Below are positions 46,766 to 55,568 of a stretch of DNA of 64,000 nucleotides, piece by piece; position 1 is the first letter of the stretch; every line of letters begins with the position of its first letter. The notes beneath the pieces were generated by a model that searched no databases, was not told where the DNA came from, and was given only the letters and a program-made list of their open reading frames with translations. Position numbers and translations under genes: made by a program. Source of the DNA: Akkermansia muciniphila (GTDB taxonomy: Bacteria > Pseudomonadota > Gammaproteobacteria > Burkholderiales > Burkholderiaceae_C); contig CALQKH020000002.1 of the NCBI GenBank assembly GCA_943331105.2, forward strand, positions 124,001 to 188,000, given 5' to 3'.

Positions 46766-47500
46766 GTGTCCAAAAAACCTCTCTTTGATCCGCGTCAGGT
46801 GCCCGTTTGGCAGATCGATCACGATTTGCCCGCCGTGCCGTCCTCGCATCTCTCGCCCCAAGCATTGAGAGCGCGTTTTTTGAATCCACCGTTCTGGCAA
46901 CCCGAGGTGGTGAGGGAAAACTTTTCTTCCGATCGAGCTCCGGCGCAGGCTGCAGTATTGGTGCCGATCATCATGCGTGGACCCAATGCCTGCTCGCCAA
47001 CGGTTTTATTGACGCAGCGTGCCGCACACATGAACACACATTCCGGACAAATTGCCTTTCCGGGTGGCAAAGTGGACCCCGAAGATGCCAACCACCAGGC
47101 AACGGCTTTGCGAGAGGCGCAAGAAGAGGTCGGACTCGACGCCAAGCATGTTCAAGTCATTGGTGAATTGCCCACCTACATCACGGGCACTGCATTTTGG
47201 GTGACGCCAGTGGTTGGCTTGGTCTCACCCGATCTGGTGCTTTGCCCCAATGCAGACGAAGTGGACGATGTTTTTGAAGTGCCCCTTTCTTTTTTGATGA
47301 ATCCAGCCAATCACCAACGGCACGCCATGGATTGGCAAGGCCAAAAGCGACACTGGTTTTCCATGCCCTACCTCGAAAGTCGCGCCAACCAAACCACTCA
47401 AAACGGCGAGCTTGAGTCGATTGAGCGCTTTATTTGGGGCGCTACGGCCGGCATGTTGCGAAACTTTTACCGCTTTCTAGCGGCCAAACCGACCCCATGA
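46766..47500 (+). CDS. CoA pyrophosphatase-type Nudix hydrolase (NudL/YeaB)
   Basis: A 244-residue Nudix protein. It contains the CoA-pyrophosphatase-specific lead-in VLLTQRAAHMNTHSGQIAFPGG, continuous with the Nudix box whose catalytic part reads TALREAQEEVGL; a role in degrading CoA or its derivatives to 3',5'-ADP and phosphopantetheine is likely. The start is GTG (46766), preceded by no ATG in frame. The CobD-like gene follows after 7 bp, so they are probably co-transcribed. Confidence 0.88.
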   Translation: MSKKPLFDPRQVPVWQIDHDLPAVPSSHLSPQALRARFLNPPFWQPEVVRENFSSDRAPAQAAVLVPIIMRGPNACSPTVLLTQRAAHMNTHSGQIAFPGGKVDPEDANHQATALREAQEEVGLDAKHVQVIGELPTYITGTAFWVTPVVGLVSPDLVLCPNADEVDDVFEVPLSFLMNPANHQRHAMDWQGQKRHWFSMPYLESRANQTTQNGELESIERFIWGATAGMLRNFYRFLAAKPTP

Positions 47501-47507
47501 GGCAACC

Positions 47508-48470
47508 ATGAGTTTTTTTGCCATCTTGCTGGCTCTTGTCCTGGAGCAGGCACGCCCACTCAAGGCCGATAACGTGGTGTTTTCGACGGTCAACCGTTGG
47601 ATACTGTGGACTGTGCGCACGCTTGATGCGGGCGCTCGCTCTCAAGCCTGGATCACATGGGGTGTGACAGTGATTGGGCCTGCCCTGCTGGTCATGCTGG
47701 TGCATTGGGTGCTGACATGGGGACTGGGTTGGTGGGTGGCTGTGTTGTGGAATATCGCCCTTCTATATGCCACGCTGGGATTTCGCCAATTCAGCCACCA
47801 TTTCACGGGTATCCGTGAAGCTTTGGACGGGGGCGACGAGGACAAGGCCCGAGAGCTTTTGGCCCAATGGCAACAGGTGCAGGTCGGTCAAATCCCCCGC
47901 AGCGAAATTGTTCGCCACGTGATCGAGTACTCGGTGATCGCCGCACACCGCCATGTGTTCGGTGTCTTTTTTTGGTACGCCGCCTTGTCCATCTTCGGAC
48001 TCGGTCCCGTGGGCGCCGTGATTTACCGGCTGACCGAGTTGGCGCAGCGCCGCTGGCAAGAACCCGCAGCTGATGGTTCGTGGGCCAGCGAGGTGCTGCG
48101 CTCTGTCAGTTTGCGGGCATGGCGAGCCATGGACTGGCTTCCCTCTCGCATGACCGCCTTGGGTTTTGCCATCGTGGGCAGCTTTGAGGACGCCATGGAT
48201 GGATGGCGAAACCATGCGCAAAGCTTTCCGGACGACAACGATGGTGTCATTCTGGCGGCCACCGCTGGCGCCATCAATATCCGCTTAGGTGGCGCTGCCC
48301 TCGCAACCTCCAACGAGGATGAGTCCAACGAACAGGGTGACAGCAGCAGCACACCAGGACGAATCGCCAGTTTGGCTCACTTCGCACAAGTGGTTGGGCT
48401 GGTTTGGCGCACCGTGATCTTGTGGCTGCTGTTATTGGCCTTGTTGACCATGGCCAATTTGGTGGGCTGA
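47508..48470 (+). CDS. CobD/CbiB-like (AmpE-like) integral membrane protein
   Basis: A 320-residue membrane protein with about five hydrophobic segments (N-terminal 2-20, 48-90 as two or three, 148-172 and the C-terminal 297-320). It resembles the CobD/CbiB fold, with the RHVIEYSVIAAHRHVFGVFFW segment similar to catalytic regions in that family, and AmpE relatives. True CobD attaches the aminopropanol arm of cobalamin, but no cobalamin gene is nearby, and this Burkholderiales gene sits next to rsgA and orn by habit, so the annotation 'cobalamin synthesis' is doubtful. It follows the Nudix gene by 7 bp. Confidence 0.72.
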   Translation: MSFFAILLALVLEQARPLKADNVVFSTVNRWILWTVRTLDAGARSQAWITWGVTVIGPALLVMLVHWVLTWGLGWWVAVLWNIALLYATLGFRQFSHHFTGIREALDGGDEDKARELLAQWQQVQVGQIPRSEIVRHVIEYSVIAAHRHVFGVFFWYAALSIFGLGPVGAVIYRLTELAQRRWQEPAADGSWASEVLRSVSLRAWRAMDWLPSRMTALGFAIVGSFEDAMDGWRNHAQSFPDDNDGVILAATAGAINIRLGGAALATSNEDESNEQGDSSSTPGRIASLAHFAQVVGLVWRTVILWLLLLALLTMANLVG

Positions 48471-48484
48471 AAAGGCCTGCGTCT

Positions 48485-49465
48485 TCACCAGCGTTGCTGG
48501 CCCAACTCTTCAAACAGCTGCGCATAAATACGGTGGCGACGCACGCTGATGGTGCCCGACTTTTCTGCGCTTTCCACCTGCGCCAAAACGGCGCAACCGG
48601 GCTCATGCAAATGCGTGCAGTTATAAAATTTGCATCCACCCAAGTGCTTTCGCAAATCGGGCATGCAGTCGGCCAAGCGGGCGGGTTCGATGTGGTTCAA
48701 GCCAAACTCTTGAAAGCCTGGCGAATCAATCAGTGCTCCGCGCATGGCCCCCGATTCGGCAGAGGCATCGAGCGCAGGCACCCAATACCAGCGCGTGCTG
48801 GTGGTGGTGTGTTTTCCTGAATTGAGTGCCAACGAAATTTCGCCAGTTTCGACCTGCGCATCGGGTACCAATCGGTTGATCAGCGTGCTTTTACCGCTGC
48901 CCGACGGCCCCAGTACCAGCGTGGTCAGGCCTTGCAATAAAGCGCACAATTGCGCCACGCCGTCATCGGTCACAGGGCTGCGTGGGCTCAAGCTGATGGG
49001 CATGACGCTGTAACCCATGGCACGGTAAGGGGCCAAGCGCTCCCAAGCCAGGGCAAATGGCTGAGCCAGATCGCTTTTGTTGAGCGCAATGATGGGCGTG
49101 ATGCGCTCGGCTTCGGCCGCAACCAGCGCACGCGAAAGCTGACTTTCAGAGTATTCAGGGTCAGCGGCGATCAGGATCAGCACGCGGTCCAAGTTGGCAG
49201 CAAAGGATTTGGTGCGGATTTCGTCTTGGCGATAAAACAGATTGCGGCGATCCTGCAATTTTTCGATGCTGCCCTCGTCACCGGCTGTTTGCCATAAGAC
49301 TTGGTCGCCTACCACCACCTGGTTTTTCTTACCCCTGGGGTGGCAAATCAGGCGTCGGCCTTCGGGCGTCTCAACCAAGCAGTGACGGCCATAGGTGGCG
49401 ACCACAAAGCCTGTCTCCAGATCTTGGGCTTGGGGCAAGGCCGGACGCGCTTTGGGTTTATTCAT
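48485..49465 (-). CDS. rsgA: Ribosome small-subunit-dependent GTPase A
   Basis: RsgA helps mature the 30S subunit. The 326-residue protein has an N-terminal OB fold, then the circularly permuted GTPase: G4 LNKSD first, then G1 GPSGSGKST, G2 region ending TTTS, and G3 DSPGF, and a C-terminal zinc knuckle (GCKFYNCTHLHEPGC). It is the last gene of a minus-strand group led by the M48 protease; phhB ends 6 bp upstream. Confidence 0.95.
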   Translation of the reverse strand: MNKPKARPALPQAQDLETGFVVATYGRHCLVETPEGRRLICHPRGKKNQVVVGDQVLWQTAGDEGSIEKLQDRRNLFYRQDEIRTKSFAANLDRVLILIAADPEYSESQLSRALVAAEAERITPIIALNKSDLAQPFALAWERLAPYRAMGYSVMPISLSPRSPVTDDGVAQLCALLQGLTTLVLGPSGSGKSTLINRLVPDAQVETGEISLALNSGKHTTTSTRWYWVPALDASAESGAMRGALIDSPGFQEFGLNHIEPARLADCMPDLRKHLGGCKFYNCTHLHEPGCAVLAQVESAEKSGTISVRRHRIYAQLFEELGQQRW

Positions 49466-49471
49466 GCCGCA

Positions 49472-49783
49472 TCATGCCGGTAACAATGCATCGGTTTGGG
49501 TCGCGGCCTCAAAGTCCAGTCGGCTCAAACCGCGCACATCGTGCGTGTTCCAGCGCACCACGCAGCGGCGGTAGGTCAACACCAGCTCCGGGTGGTGGTT
49601 GAGCATTTCAGACAACCAACCCACGCTGTTGACGAACAGCAGCGCATGGGTATGCTCAGCAAATTGAAAGGTTTTCTCAATCGCGACGTTCTCGCCATCA
49701 CCCGTTAATCGCCATCCTGCAATCTGGCCAAGCGCCATGATGATTTCGGTGGGTTTCAGTGCGCGAACTTCAGGGGTGTTCAT
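49472..49783 (-). CDS. phhB: 4a-hydroxytetrahydrobiopterin dehydratase
   Basis: Pterin-4a-carbinolamine dehydratase recycles the tetrahydropterin used by aromatic amino-acid hydroxylases. The 103-residue protein has NHHPELVLTYRRCVVRW and THDVRGLSRLDFEAA, matching the family's HHP plus basic region. No phenylalanine hydroxylase is in the window. Its ATG overlaps the M48 protease stop (ATGA). Confidence 0.93.
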   Translation of the reverse strand: MNTPEVRALKPTEIIMALGQIAGWRLTGDGENVAIEKTFQFAEHTHALLFVNSVGWLSEMLNHHPELVLTYRRCVVRWNTHDVRGLSRLDFEAATQTDALLPA

Positions 49784-51039
49784 GCGGCTTTCATCCTCAA
49801 CAAACGCTCACTGGCGGGTGGGTGTGAGTAATAAAACTTCACATACCAAGGGTCTGGCGTCAGGGTTGCGGCGTTGTCTTGATAAAGCTTGAGCAAGGCA
49901 GAAGTCAAGTCTTTGCTTGGAGTTTGAGACACTGCATAAGCATCGGCCTCAAACTCTGCTTGGCGTGAACGCCATGCAGAAATCGGGGCAAAAAAGAAGG
50001 TGAATACAGGGATGACCAACATGAACAAGACCAAAGCCAGCGCATCGTTACTGCTGGTCAAATTGGGCATCACACCCAAACCGGTGTAAAACCATAGCTG
50101 CTTTGCCAACCAGCCCAACAAAGCCAAGCAGCCCAAGGTCATGGCAAAGCTGGTCGCCATCATTTTGACAATGTGTTTGTGCTTGAAATGCCCCAGCTCA
50201 TGGGCCAGCACCGCTTCCATTTCAGCCGGGCTCAGTTGCTTGAGCAAGGTGTCGAAAAACACCACGCGCTTGCTGGCCCCAAAGCCTGTGAAAAACGCAT
50301 TCGAGTGCGCCGAGCGACGGCTACCGTCCATCACAAAAAACCCTTTGGCGGTGAAACCTGCGCGTTGCATCAATGCCTGCACGCGCTCCTTGAGCGACTC
50401 GTCCTCCAAGGGCGTGAATTTGTTGAACAGCGGCATGATGACGTTCGGCGCAATCGCCATCAAAAACAACTGCCAGCCCACCAACACGCCCCATGCCCAC
50501 AGCCACCACCACTCGCCCCCGGCCTGCATGAGCCACAGCACCACCCACAGCAGAGGCAGGCCCAGCAGAAGGCCCAATGTCAGACCTTTGACCATGTCGC
50601 CCAGCCACAAGGCAGGCGTGATCTTGTTGAAACCAAACTGCTGCTCCACGCCAAAGGTTTGCATCAGCGACAAGGGCAAACCGATCAGGCCGCCCACCAA
50701 GGTGAAGCCCAACACCAAGGCCATTTGCTGAACCAGACCAGGACCCATCCAGCCCAGCAGCACTTGGTTGAGCGCATCGAGCCCACCCAGAAGCGTCCAG
50801 CCCAGCAGCACCGCGGCATCCAGGGCGATGTCAATTTGCGACAGACGTGCTTTGGCCAAGGTGTAGTCAGCCGCTTTTTGGTGGTCAGTCAAGCCCATGG
50901 TGTCAGCGTAAGCCAACGGCACCGAATCGCGGTGGCGGGCCACATTCCGCACTTGGCGTGCGTTCAGCCAGAACTTAAGAGCCACATGGGCCAGTAAGGC
51001 CACCACCAGTGTCAGAGTCAAAGTCAGAGATGCATTCAT
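49780..51039 (-). CDS. M48 family metalloprotease (Ste24/CAAX-type)
   Basis: A 419-residue integral membrane zinc protease of the Ste24 group. The zinc motif is [13 protein letters not shown] (HELGH), with the third ligand Glu in [11 protein letters not shown]. About six to seven hydrophobic helices are spread along the chain. In bacteria these enzymes appear to act in membrane-protein quality control rather than CAAX processing. I chose ATG 51039 (MNASLTLT); the longer frame would run through the divergent orn promoter region. First gene of M48-phhB-rsgA; orn is divergent. Confidence 0.9.
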   Translation of the reverse strand: MNASLTLTLTLVVALLAHVALKFWLNARQVRNVARHRDSVPLAYADTMGLTDHQKAADYTLAKARLSQIDIALDAAVLLGWTLLGGLDALNQVLLGWMGPGLVQQMALVLGFTLVGGLIGLPLSLMQTFGVEQQFGFNKITPALWLGDMVKGLTLGLLLGLPLLWVVLWLMQAGGEWWWLWAWGVLVGWQLFLMAIAPNVIMPLFNKFTPLEDESLKERVQALMQRAGFTAKGFFVMDGSRRSAHSNAFFTGFGASKRVVFFDTLLKQLSPAEMEAVLAHELGHFKHKHIVKMMATSFAMTLGCLALLGWLAKQLWFYTGLGVMPNLTSSNDALALVLFMLVIPVFTFFFAPISAWRSRQAEFEADAYAVSQTPSKDLTSALLKLYQDNAATLTPDPWYVKFYYSHPPASERLLRMKAA

Positions 51040-51134
51040 GCTGTCATTGTAGAAGCCGCATGCGGCAAGCTCTTGAGAGCGCAGCGATTCAAGCCCACCA
51101 CCAAGGGGCTCATGGCATCGGCGACAATCTTGGC

Positions 51135-51725
51135 ATGTCTGATGCGAACCCCCACACCCCCTCCACTGAAGTTGCAGAGCTGCCAAAGTCCGATCAAAAC
51201 TTGGTTTGGATCGATTGCGAAATGACGGGCCTCGACCCTGAAAAAGAACGCTTGCTTGAAATTGCCGTGATCGTGACCGGCCCACACCTGTCCCCCCGAA
51301 TCGAAGGCCCTGTTCTGGTCATTCACCAAAGTGATGAACTGCTCAATCAAATGGACAAATGGAACAAGGGCACACACGGCAAGAGTGGGTTGATCGACAA
51401 GGTGAAGGCCTCGACCACCAGCGAAGCCGATGCCGAAGAACAAATCCTGGCCTTTTTGAAAAAGTACGTCCCCAAGAACAGTTCACCTCTTTGCGGCAAC
51501 ACCATCAGCCAGGACCGCCGCTTTTTGGTCAAGTTCATGCCCAAGTTGGAAGCGTTTTTTCACTACCGAAACTTGGATGTGAGCACGCTCAAGGAACTGT
51601 CGCGTCGCTGGAAGCCTGAGGTCTACGCCAGTTTCAAAAAACAGCAAAAGCACACGGCACTGGCCGATGTGCATGAATCCATTGATGAATTGACGCATTA
51701 CCGTGATCAATTCATTCGACTTTGA
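51135..51725 (+). CDS. orn: Oligoribonuclease
   Basis: Orn degrades di- and oligoribonucleotides, completing mRNA decay and c-di-GMP turnover. The 196-residue DEDDh exonuclease has the first acidic motif [22 protein letters not shown] and the [17 protein letters not shown] motif with the final Asp and His. The start ATG 51135 (MSDANP) is chosen; the open frame upstream overlaps the divergent M48 gene. It is monocistronic or reads into the DEAD-box leader. Confidence 0.95.
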   Translation: MSDANPHTPSTEVAELPKSDQNLVWIDCEMTGLDPEKERLLEIAVIVTGPHLSPRIEGPVLVIHQSDELLNQMDKWNKGTHGKSGLIDKVKASTTSEADAEEQILAFLKKYVPKNSSPLCGNTISQDRRFLVKFMPKLEAFFHYRNLDVSTLKELSRRWKPEVYASFKKQQKHTALADVHESIDELTHYRDQFIRL

Positions 51726-51988
51726 AATTTTTCAGGGAAAACCCTAGATTTTTTCTTTGGGTCATGTCATAATTGTTATCTTGCTGCACTACAGGTGCTG
51801 CATTTCTCACATCTCCCTTCATGCCTTGACCCAAAGATAGGGTCACTCACAGCGGCCAGGCAACATGCCAAGCGCCACTCGCGAGCACCGTTTGATGGTT
51901 GATGTTTTTTCAACCTTGCGGTGCCTGCGGCCATCAGCAACAGTTATCTGTTAGCGGCCGTTGTTCCGTGCGAGTTTTATACACACAC
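51726..51988 (+). promoter_or_regulatory. Structured leader of the DEAD-box RNA helicase gene
   Basis: A 263-bp region between orn and the helicase. A weak sigma70-like promoter (TTGAAA 51722-51727, TAGATT 51745-51750, 17-bp spacer) can be drawn. It holds a perfect 11-bp inverted repeat (TCTTTGGGTCA 51754-51764, TGACCCAAAGA 51827-51837) and a competing shorter hairpin (TGACCC 51827-51832 with GGGTCA 51840-51845), so the same TGACCC can pair two ways. A further stem-loop lies at 51928-51960 (CGGCC/GGCCG with inner AACAG/CTGTT). No Shine-Dalgarno is visible before ATG 51989, and the helicase frame stays open back to ATG 51902. Confidence 0.5.
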
Positions 51989-54067
51989 ATGACTGACACT
52001 TTGAACACAGTGCAGGACGACTTGTCGCCTGCCCAAATCACATCCATGACCGACGATACGACTGCTCAAGCCGCCCAGAAAAACTTGGCCACCGAAATCA
52101 TGGTCGCCGCAGCGGCCGAGGTTGTCCCTGATGCATTACAAGAAGCCACGACTGAAGTGGCCGAAGAAATTGAAGCCATCTCTGATGTGCCCAATGGCTT
52201 CATCGAACTGGGCCTAGCCCCTGAACTGGTTCAAGCCGTGGCCGATCTGGGCTACACCCAGCCTACCGCCGTGCAATTGCGCGCCATTCCCTTGGCATTG
52301 CCCACAGCGGGTGGCTCCAAAGACGGCAAGTCCAATGGCTACACCGACTTGATGGTTTCCAGCCAGACCGGCAGCGGCAAAACCGCAGCCTTCTTGCTGC
52401 CCGTGCTGCACACGCTGATTCAGCAAATGGCCGATCAAGAAGCCGCCGAGCGCGCTGAATTTGACCAGGCCTGCGCCGATGCCGTAGCCAAAGGTGAACC
52501 AGCCCCCAAACGCGCCAAACGCAAAGACCCTACCAACCCACGCAACTTCAAGGCCCCAACACCTGGTGCGCTGATCTTGTGCCCCACTCGCGAGTTGGCC
52601 CAGCAAGTGGCGCAAGACGCCATTGAACTGGTCAAGCACACACGCGGTCTGCGCGTGGCCAACGTGGTCGGCGGCATTCCATACCAATTGCAAATTGCCA
52701 AGTTGCAAAATGCCAACTTGGTGGTGGCCACCCCTGGCCGTTTGCTCGACCTGCAACGGTCCATGCAAATCAAGCTGGACAAGGTGCAATTTTTGGTTGT
52801 GGACGAGGCCGACCGCATGCTCGACTTGGGCTTCTCGGACGACTTGGCTGACATCAACGACATGACCAGCCAGCGTCGCCAGACCATGATGTTCAGCGCC
52901 ACCTTTGCGCCACGCATTCAACAATTGGCGATGCGTGTCATGCACGACGGCGGCTCTTCGGTCCAAAAAATCCAAATCGACAACCCCCAGGAAAAGCACA
53001 ACAACATCAAGCAGGTGTTGTTTTGGGCTGATAACGCTCAACACAAGCGCCAGATGCTTGACCACTGGTTGCGTGACGCCACGATTGACCAAGCCATCGT
53101 GTTCTCCAGCACCCAAATCGAATGCGACGGCTTGGCCGCAGACTTGCAGCAAGACGGCTTTTCTGCTGTGGCCCTGCACGGCGCTTTGAGCCAGGGCATC
53201 CGCAACCGCCGCTTGATGGCGCTGCGCAATGGCCAAGTTCAGATTTTGGTCGCCACCGATGTGGCCGCTCGCGGCATTGACGTGCCCACCATCACCCACG
53301 TGTTCAACTTCGGCCTGCCGATGAAAGCCGAAGACTACACACACCGCATTGGCCGCACAGGCCGTGCTGGTCGCGATGGCTTGGCCGTGACCTTTGCTGA
53401 GATCCGTGACCGCCGCAAGATCGGGGACATCGAGTCCTACACACGGCAGCCCTTCAAGGCCGAAGTGATTCCGGGCCTGGAGCCCAAGGTTCGCATGCCT
53501 GAAGCCCGCAAGCCCATGGGACGTGGCGGTGACCGCTTTGGTGGTGAGCGCAATTACGCCAATGCCGGTGGCGGTTTCCGTGGTGGTCGTCCTGTCCCGG
53601 GCGGTCGCGACTTCGGTGGTAACCGCGACCGTGACCATGGTGGTGGTTTTGATAACCGCGCTCCGCGTGGCAACTTCCGCGACGAGCAGCCACGCTTTGA
53701 CGCCCGCAAAGAAGGTGGTGGTCGTTTTGATGCCCCTCGTGGCGACAGCCGTCATGACAACCGCGGCGGTGACCGTTTTGAACAGCGTGCGGCTCCAGCC
53801 CATCCTTGGGACAAAGGCGATAGCCGCCCTGCCCCGCGTCAAGACGCGCGTCAAGACGGTCCTCGTCAAGGTGGCCGTTGGGAAGAGCGCGGCGGTGACA
53901 ACCGCAACGCAGCCCGTCCAGCACCACGCGGTGCCGCCGGCGCCGGTGACAAGTTTGCCCGTGGCCCCAAGCAATTTGGCGCCGGCAACTTCAAACCACA
54001 TGCTGCAGGCGATGGCCCTGCTGGCAAGCGCGGCGGTACCCGTGTCTTGAAAATCACTCGCGGTTGA
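51989..54067 (+). CDS. DEAD-box ATP-dependent RNA helicase (RhlE-like)
   Basis: A 692-residue DEAD-box helicase. After an acidic, Ala/Thr-rich N terminus come the Q motif region (FIELGLAPELV), SSQTGSGKTAAF, PTRELAQQV, VVDEADRMLD, the SAT motif, VATDVAARGIDV and HRIGRTGRAGR. The Walker region holds an insertion (about 150-180, charged) relative to compact RhlE. The C-terminal third is disordered and basic with RGG/GGR repeats (GGRPVPGGRDFGGNRDRD and similar), an RNA-binding tail. Such helicases aid ribosome assembly and mRNA turnover, often in the cold. ATG 51989 is chosen; ATG 51902 in the same frame is possible. A terminator follows. Confidence 0.92.
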   Translation: MTDTLNTVQDDLSPAQITSMTDDTTAQAAQKNLATEIMVAAAAEVVPDALQEATTEVAEEIEAISDVPNGFIELGLAPELVQAVADLGYTQPTAVQLRAIPLALPTAGGSKDGKSNGYTDLMVSSQTGSGKTAAFLLPVLHTLIQQMADQEAAERAEFDQACADAVAKGEPAPKRAKRKDPTNPRNFKAPTPGALILCPTRELAQQVAQDAIELVKHTRGLRVANVVGGIPYQLQIAKLQNANLVVATPGRLLDLQRSMQIKLDKVQFLVVDEADRMLDLGFSDDLADINDMTSQRRQTMMFSATFAPRIQQLAMRVMHDGGSSVQKIQIDNPQEKHNNIKQVLFWADNAQHKRQMLDHWLRDATIDQAIVFSSTQIECDGLAADLQQDGFSAVALHGALSQGIRNRRLMALRNGQVQILVATDVAARGIDVPTITHVFNFGLPMKAEDYTHRIGRTGRAGRDGLAVTFAEIRDRRKIGDIESYTRQPFKAEVIPGLEPKVRMPEARKPMGRGGDRFGGERNYANAGGGFRGGRPVPGGRDFGGNRDRDHGGGFDNRAPRGNFRDEQPRFDARKEGGGRFDAPRGDSRHDNRGGDRFEQRAAPAHPWDKGDSRPAPRQDARQDGPRQGGRWEERGGDNRNAARPAPRGAAGAGDKFARGPKQFGAGNFKPHAAGDGPAGKRGGTRVLKITRG

Positions 54068-54107
54068 TCGTATTCCTGGGCCGATCCCAGGACTTCAAGA
54101 TCCTATG

Positions 54108-54140
54108 AAAGGTCTTGCCCTCACCGGCAAGACCTTTTTT
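54108..54140 (+). terminator. Intrinsic terminator after the helicase
   Basis: A perfect 12-bp stem (AAAGGTCTTGCC / GGCAAGACCTTT) with a 6-nt loop followed by further T residues, 41 bp past the helicase stop. Confidence 0.9.
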
Positions 54141-54186
54141 CTTGAGCATCAAAATTTGATGGTTTGATCGCTTTGAACGTGCCCAT

Positions 54187-54225
54187 AAAAAAACCGCCCT
54201 GGGCGCAAACCCGGGCGGTTTTTCA
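54187..54225 (-). terminator. Intrinsic terminator of rpsP-rimM-trmD-rplS
   Basis: A GC-rich stem with A/T flanks (AAAAACCGCCC pairing with GGGCGGTTTTT, extended by GGG/CCC inside the loop). On the minus strand it lies about 17 bp past the rplS stop and is followed by a long T run. It faces the helicase terminator with about 45 bp between. Confidence 0.9.
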
Positions 54226-54241
54226 TTGGGCCGAAAAGGCT

Positions 54242-54625
54242 TTACGCTTTGACAGCAGGTGCTGCTTTGCGCTGGGGCAACTTTTCTTTGATACGAGCCG
54301 ACTTGCCGCTGCGGTCACGCAGGTAGTACAACTTGGCGCGGCGCACATCACCACGGCGCTTGACTTCAATGCTGGCGATCACAGGGCTGTAAGTCTGGAA
54401 CGTACGCTCCACACCTTCGCCACTGGAGATCTTGCGCACAGTGAAGCCGCTGTTCAGACCACGGTTACGCTTGGCGATCACAACACCTTCGTAGGCTTGG
54501 ACACGCTTGCGCGCACCTTCCACCACGTTGACGCTGACGATCACGGTGTCGCCGGGGGCAAATTCAGGAATCACTTTACCCAAACGGGCAATTTCTTCCT
54601 GCTCAAGAGTTTGAATCAAATTCAT
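54242..54625 (-). CDS. rplS: 50S ribosomal protein L19
   Basis: A 127-residue ribosomal protein at the subunit interface. It shows [29 protein letters not shown], given in short, then [37 protein letters not shown] 54625 has a GGAG ribosome-binding site. Last gene of the rpsP operon; 116 bp after trmD, more than in the rest of the operon, leaving room for a second promoter or processing. Confidence 0.98.
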   Translation of the reverse strand: MNLIQTLEQEEIARLGKVIPEFAPGDTVIVSVNVVEGARKRVQAYEGVVIAKRNRGLNSGFTVRKISSGEGVERTFQTYSPVIASIEVKRRGDVRRAKLYYLRDRSGKSARIKEKLPQRKAAPAVKA

Positions 54626-54741
54626 TTTTGAACTCCGTCCGATCATGCCTCGCTACACAAGGGGCGTTCTGTGTTGTAAGGGCCATGCATACAACATGAC
54701 TGAACCAGATCGCGGCGGGTAGAGGATCGAAAAGCCCTTGA

Positions 54742-55539
54742 TTATAGCTTTTTCTTTGGACTGGGCTGTGCAACTTGGGTCATGTTGGCTTTTAACCTCT
54801 GGAGCGAAGACTCGTCTTGACGGCTGAGCTTGCCAAGCTGTCGGGCCTGCTCCAGCAATTCGGGGCGGTGAATGGCCGTCAAACTCAGGCTTTGTTCGCG
54901 CCGCCACCGTTCGATGTGCGCGTGGTGGCCCGACATCAATTCAGGCGGTACAGCATGGCCTTGCCAAACTTCGGGGCGGGTGTAATGCGGGCTGTCCAGC
55001 AAACCATCGAGCGACGGATTGAAGCTGTCCAGTTGATGGCTTCCCTCGTCGTTCAACACACCCGGCTGCAAACGGGCTAAAGCATCCAGCAGGGCCATCG
55101 CCGCGATTTCGCCTCCCGAGAGCACAAAGTCGCCCAAGCTGATTTGTTGGTCAACATACTGGTCTATGAAACGTTGGTCAACGCCTTCGTAACGGCCACA
55201 CAACAACACAGCACCCGCGCTGGCTGACCATTGCGCCACGGCAGTGTGGTTCAAAGCTTGGCCTATGGGCGAAAACAGCACCAAGGGTGCGGGTTCTGCT
55301 TCTCTCCGATCGTCTCTGATCGCGCTCAAACACTTGAACAACGGCTCGGCCATCATGACCATGCCAGGACCACCGCCAAAAGAACGGTCATCGACACGGC
55401 GGTAATTGCCTTCGGCGTGGTCGCGGGGGTTCCACAGATGAACATCAACCAATCCGGCCTCATAGGCGCGGCGGGTGATACCGCTGGTCAAGAGCGGCGC
55501 AAAGAGCTCGGGAAACAGCGTGATGATGTCAAAGCGCAT
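54742..55539 (-). CDS. trmD: tRNA (guanine-N1)-methyltransferase
   Basis: TrmD methylates G37 of tRNAs that read CNN codons, preventing +1 frameshifting; tRNA-Pro(GGG), present in this window, is a canonical substrate. The 265-residue protein has the SPOUT trefoil knot with LCGRYEGVDQRFID and ISLGDFVLSGGEIAAM, and the DDRSFGGGPGMVM loop. Follows rimM by 29 bp. Confidence 0.97.
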   Translation of the reverse strand: MRFDIITLFPELFAPLLTSGITRRAYEAGLVDVHLWNPRDHAEGNYRRVDDRSFGGGPGMVMMAEPLFKCLSAIRDDRREAEPAPLVLFSPIGQALNHTAVAQWSASAGAVLLCGRYEGVDQRFIDQYVDQQISLGDFVLSGGEIAAMALLDALARLQPGVLNDEGSHQLDSFNPSLDGLLDSPHYTRPEVWQGHAVPPELMSGHHAHIERWRREQSLSLTAIHRPELLEQARQLGKLSRQDESSLQRLKANMTQVAQPSPKKKL

Positions 55540-55568
55540 GGGGATGGCCCTCTACGGCCGAATACAAC

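Noticed and set aside
46766-47500. Nudix gene as MutT/8-oxo-dGTPase
   Set aside because: The motif VLLTQRAAHMNTHSGQIAF before the Nudix box identifies the CoA-pyrophosphatase group instead.
53500-53900. Possible tandem repeat or CRISPR-like array in the 3' part of the helicase gene
   Set aside because: The repetition comes from imperfect RGG/GGR codons in a disordered tail; there are no constant-length repeats with unique spacers.
52214-54001. A 595-codon open frame antisense to the DEAD-box helicase
   Set aside because: It is the complement of a real gene with strong codon bias, gives low-complexity Val/His/Gly-rich protein and has no start signals.
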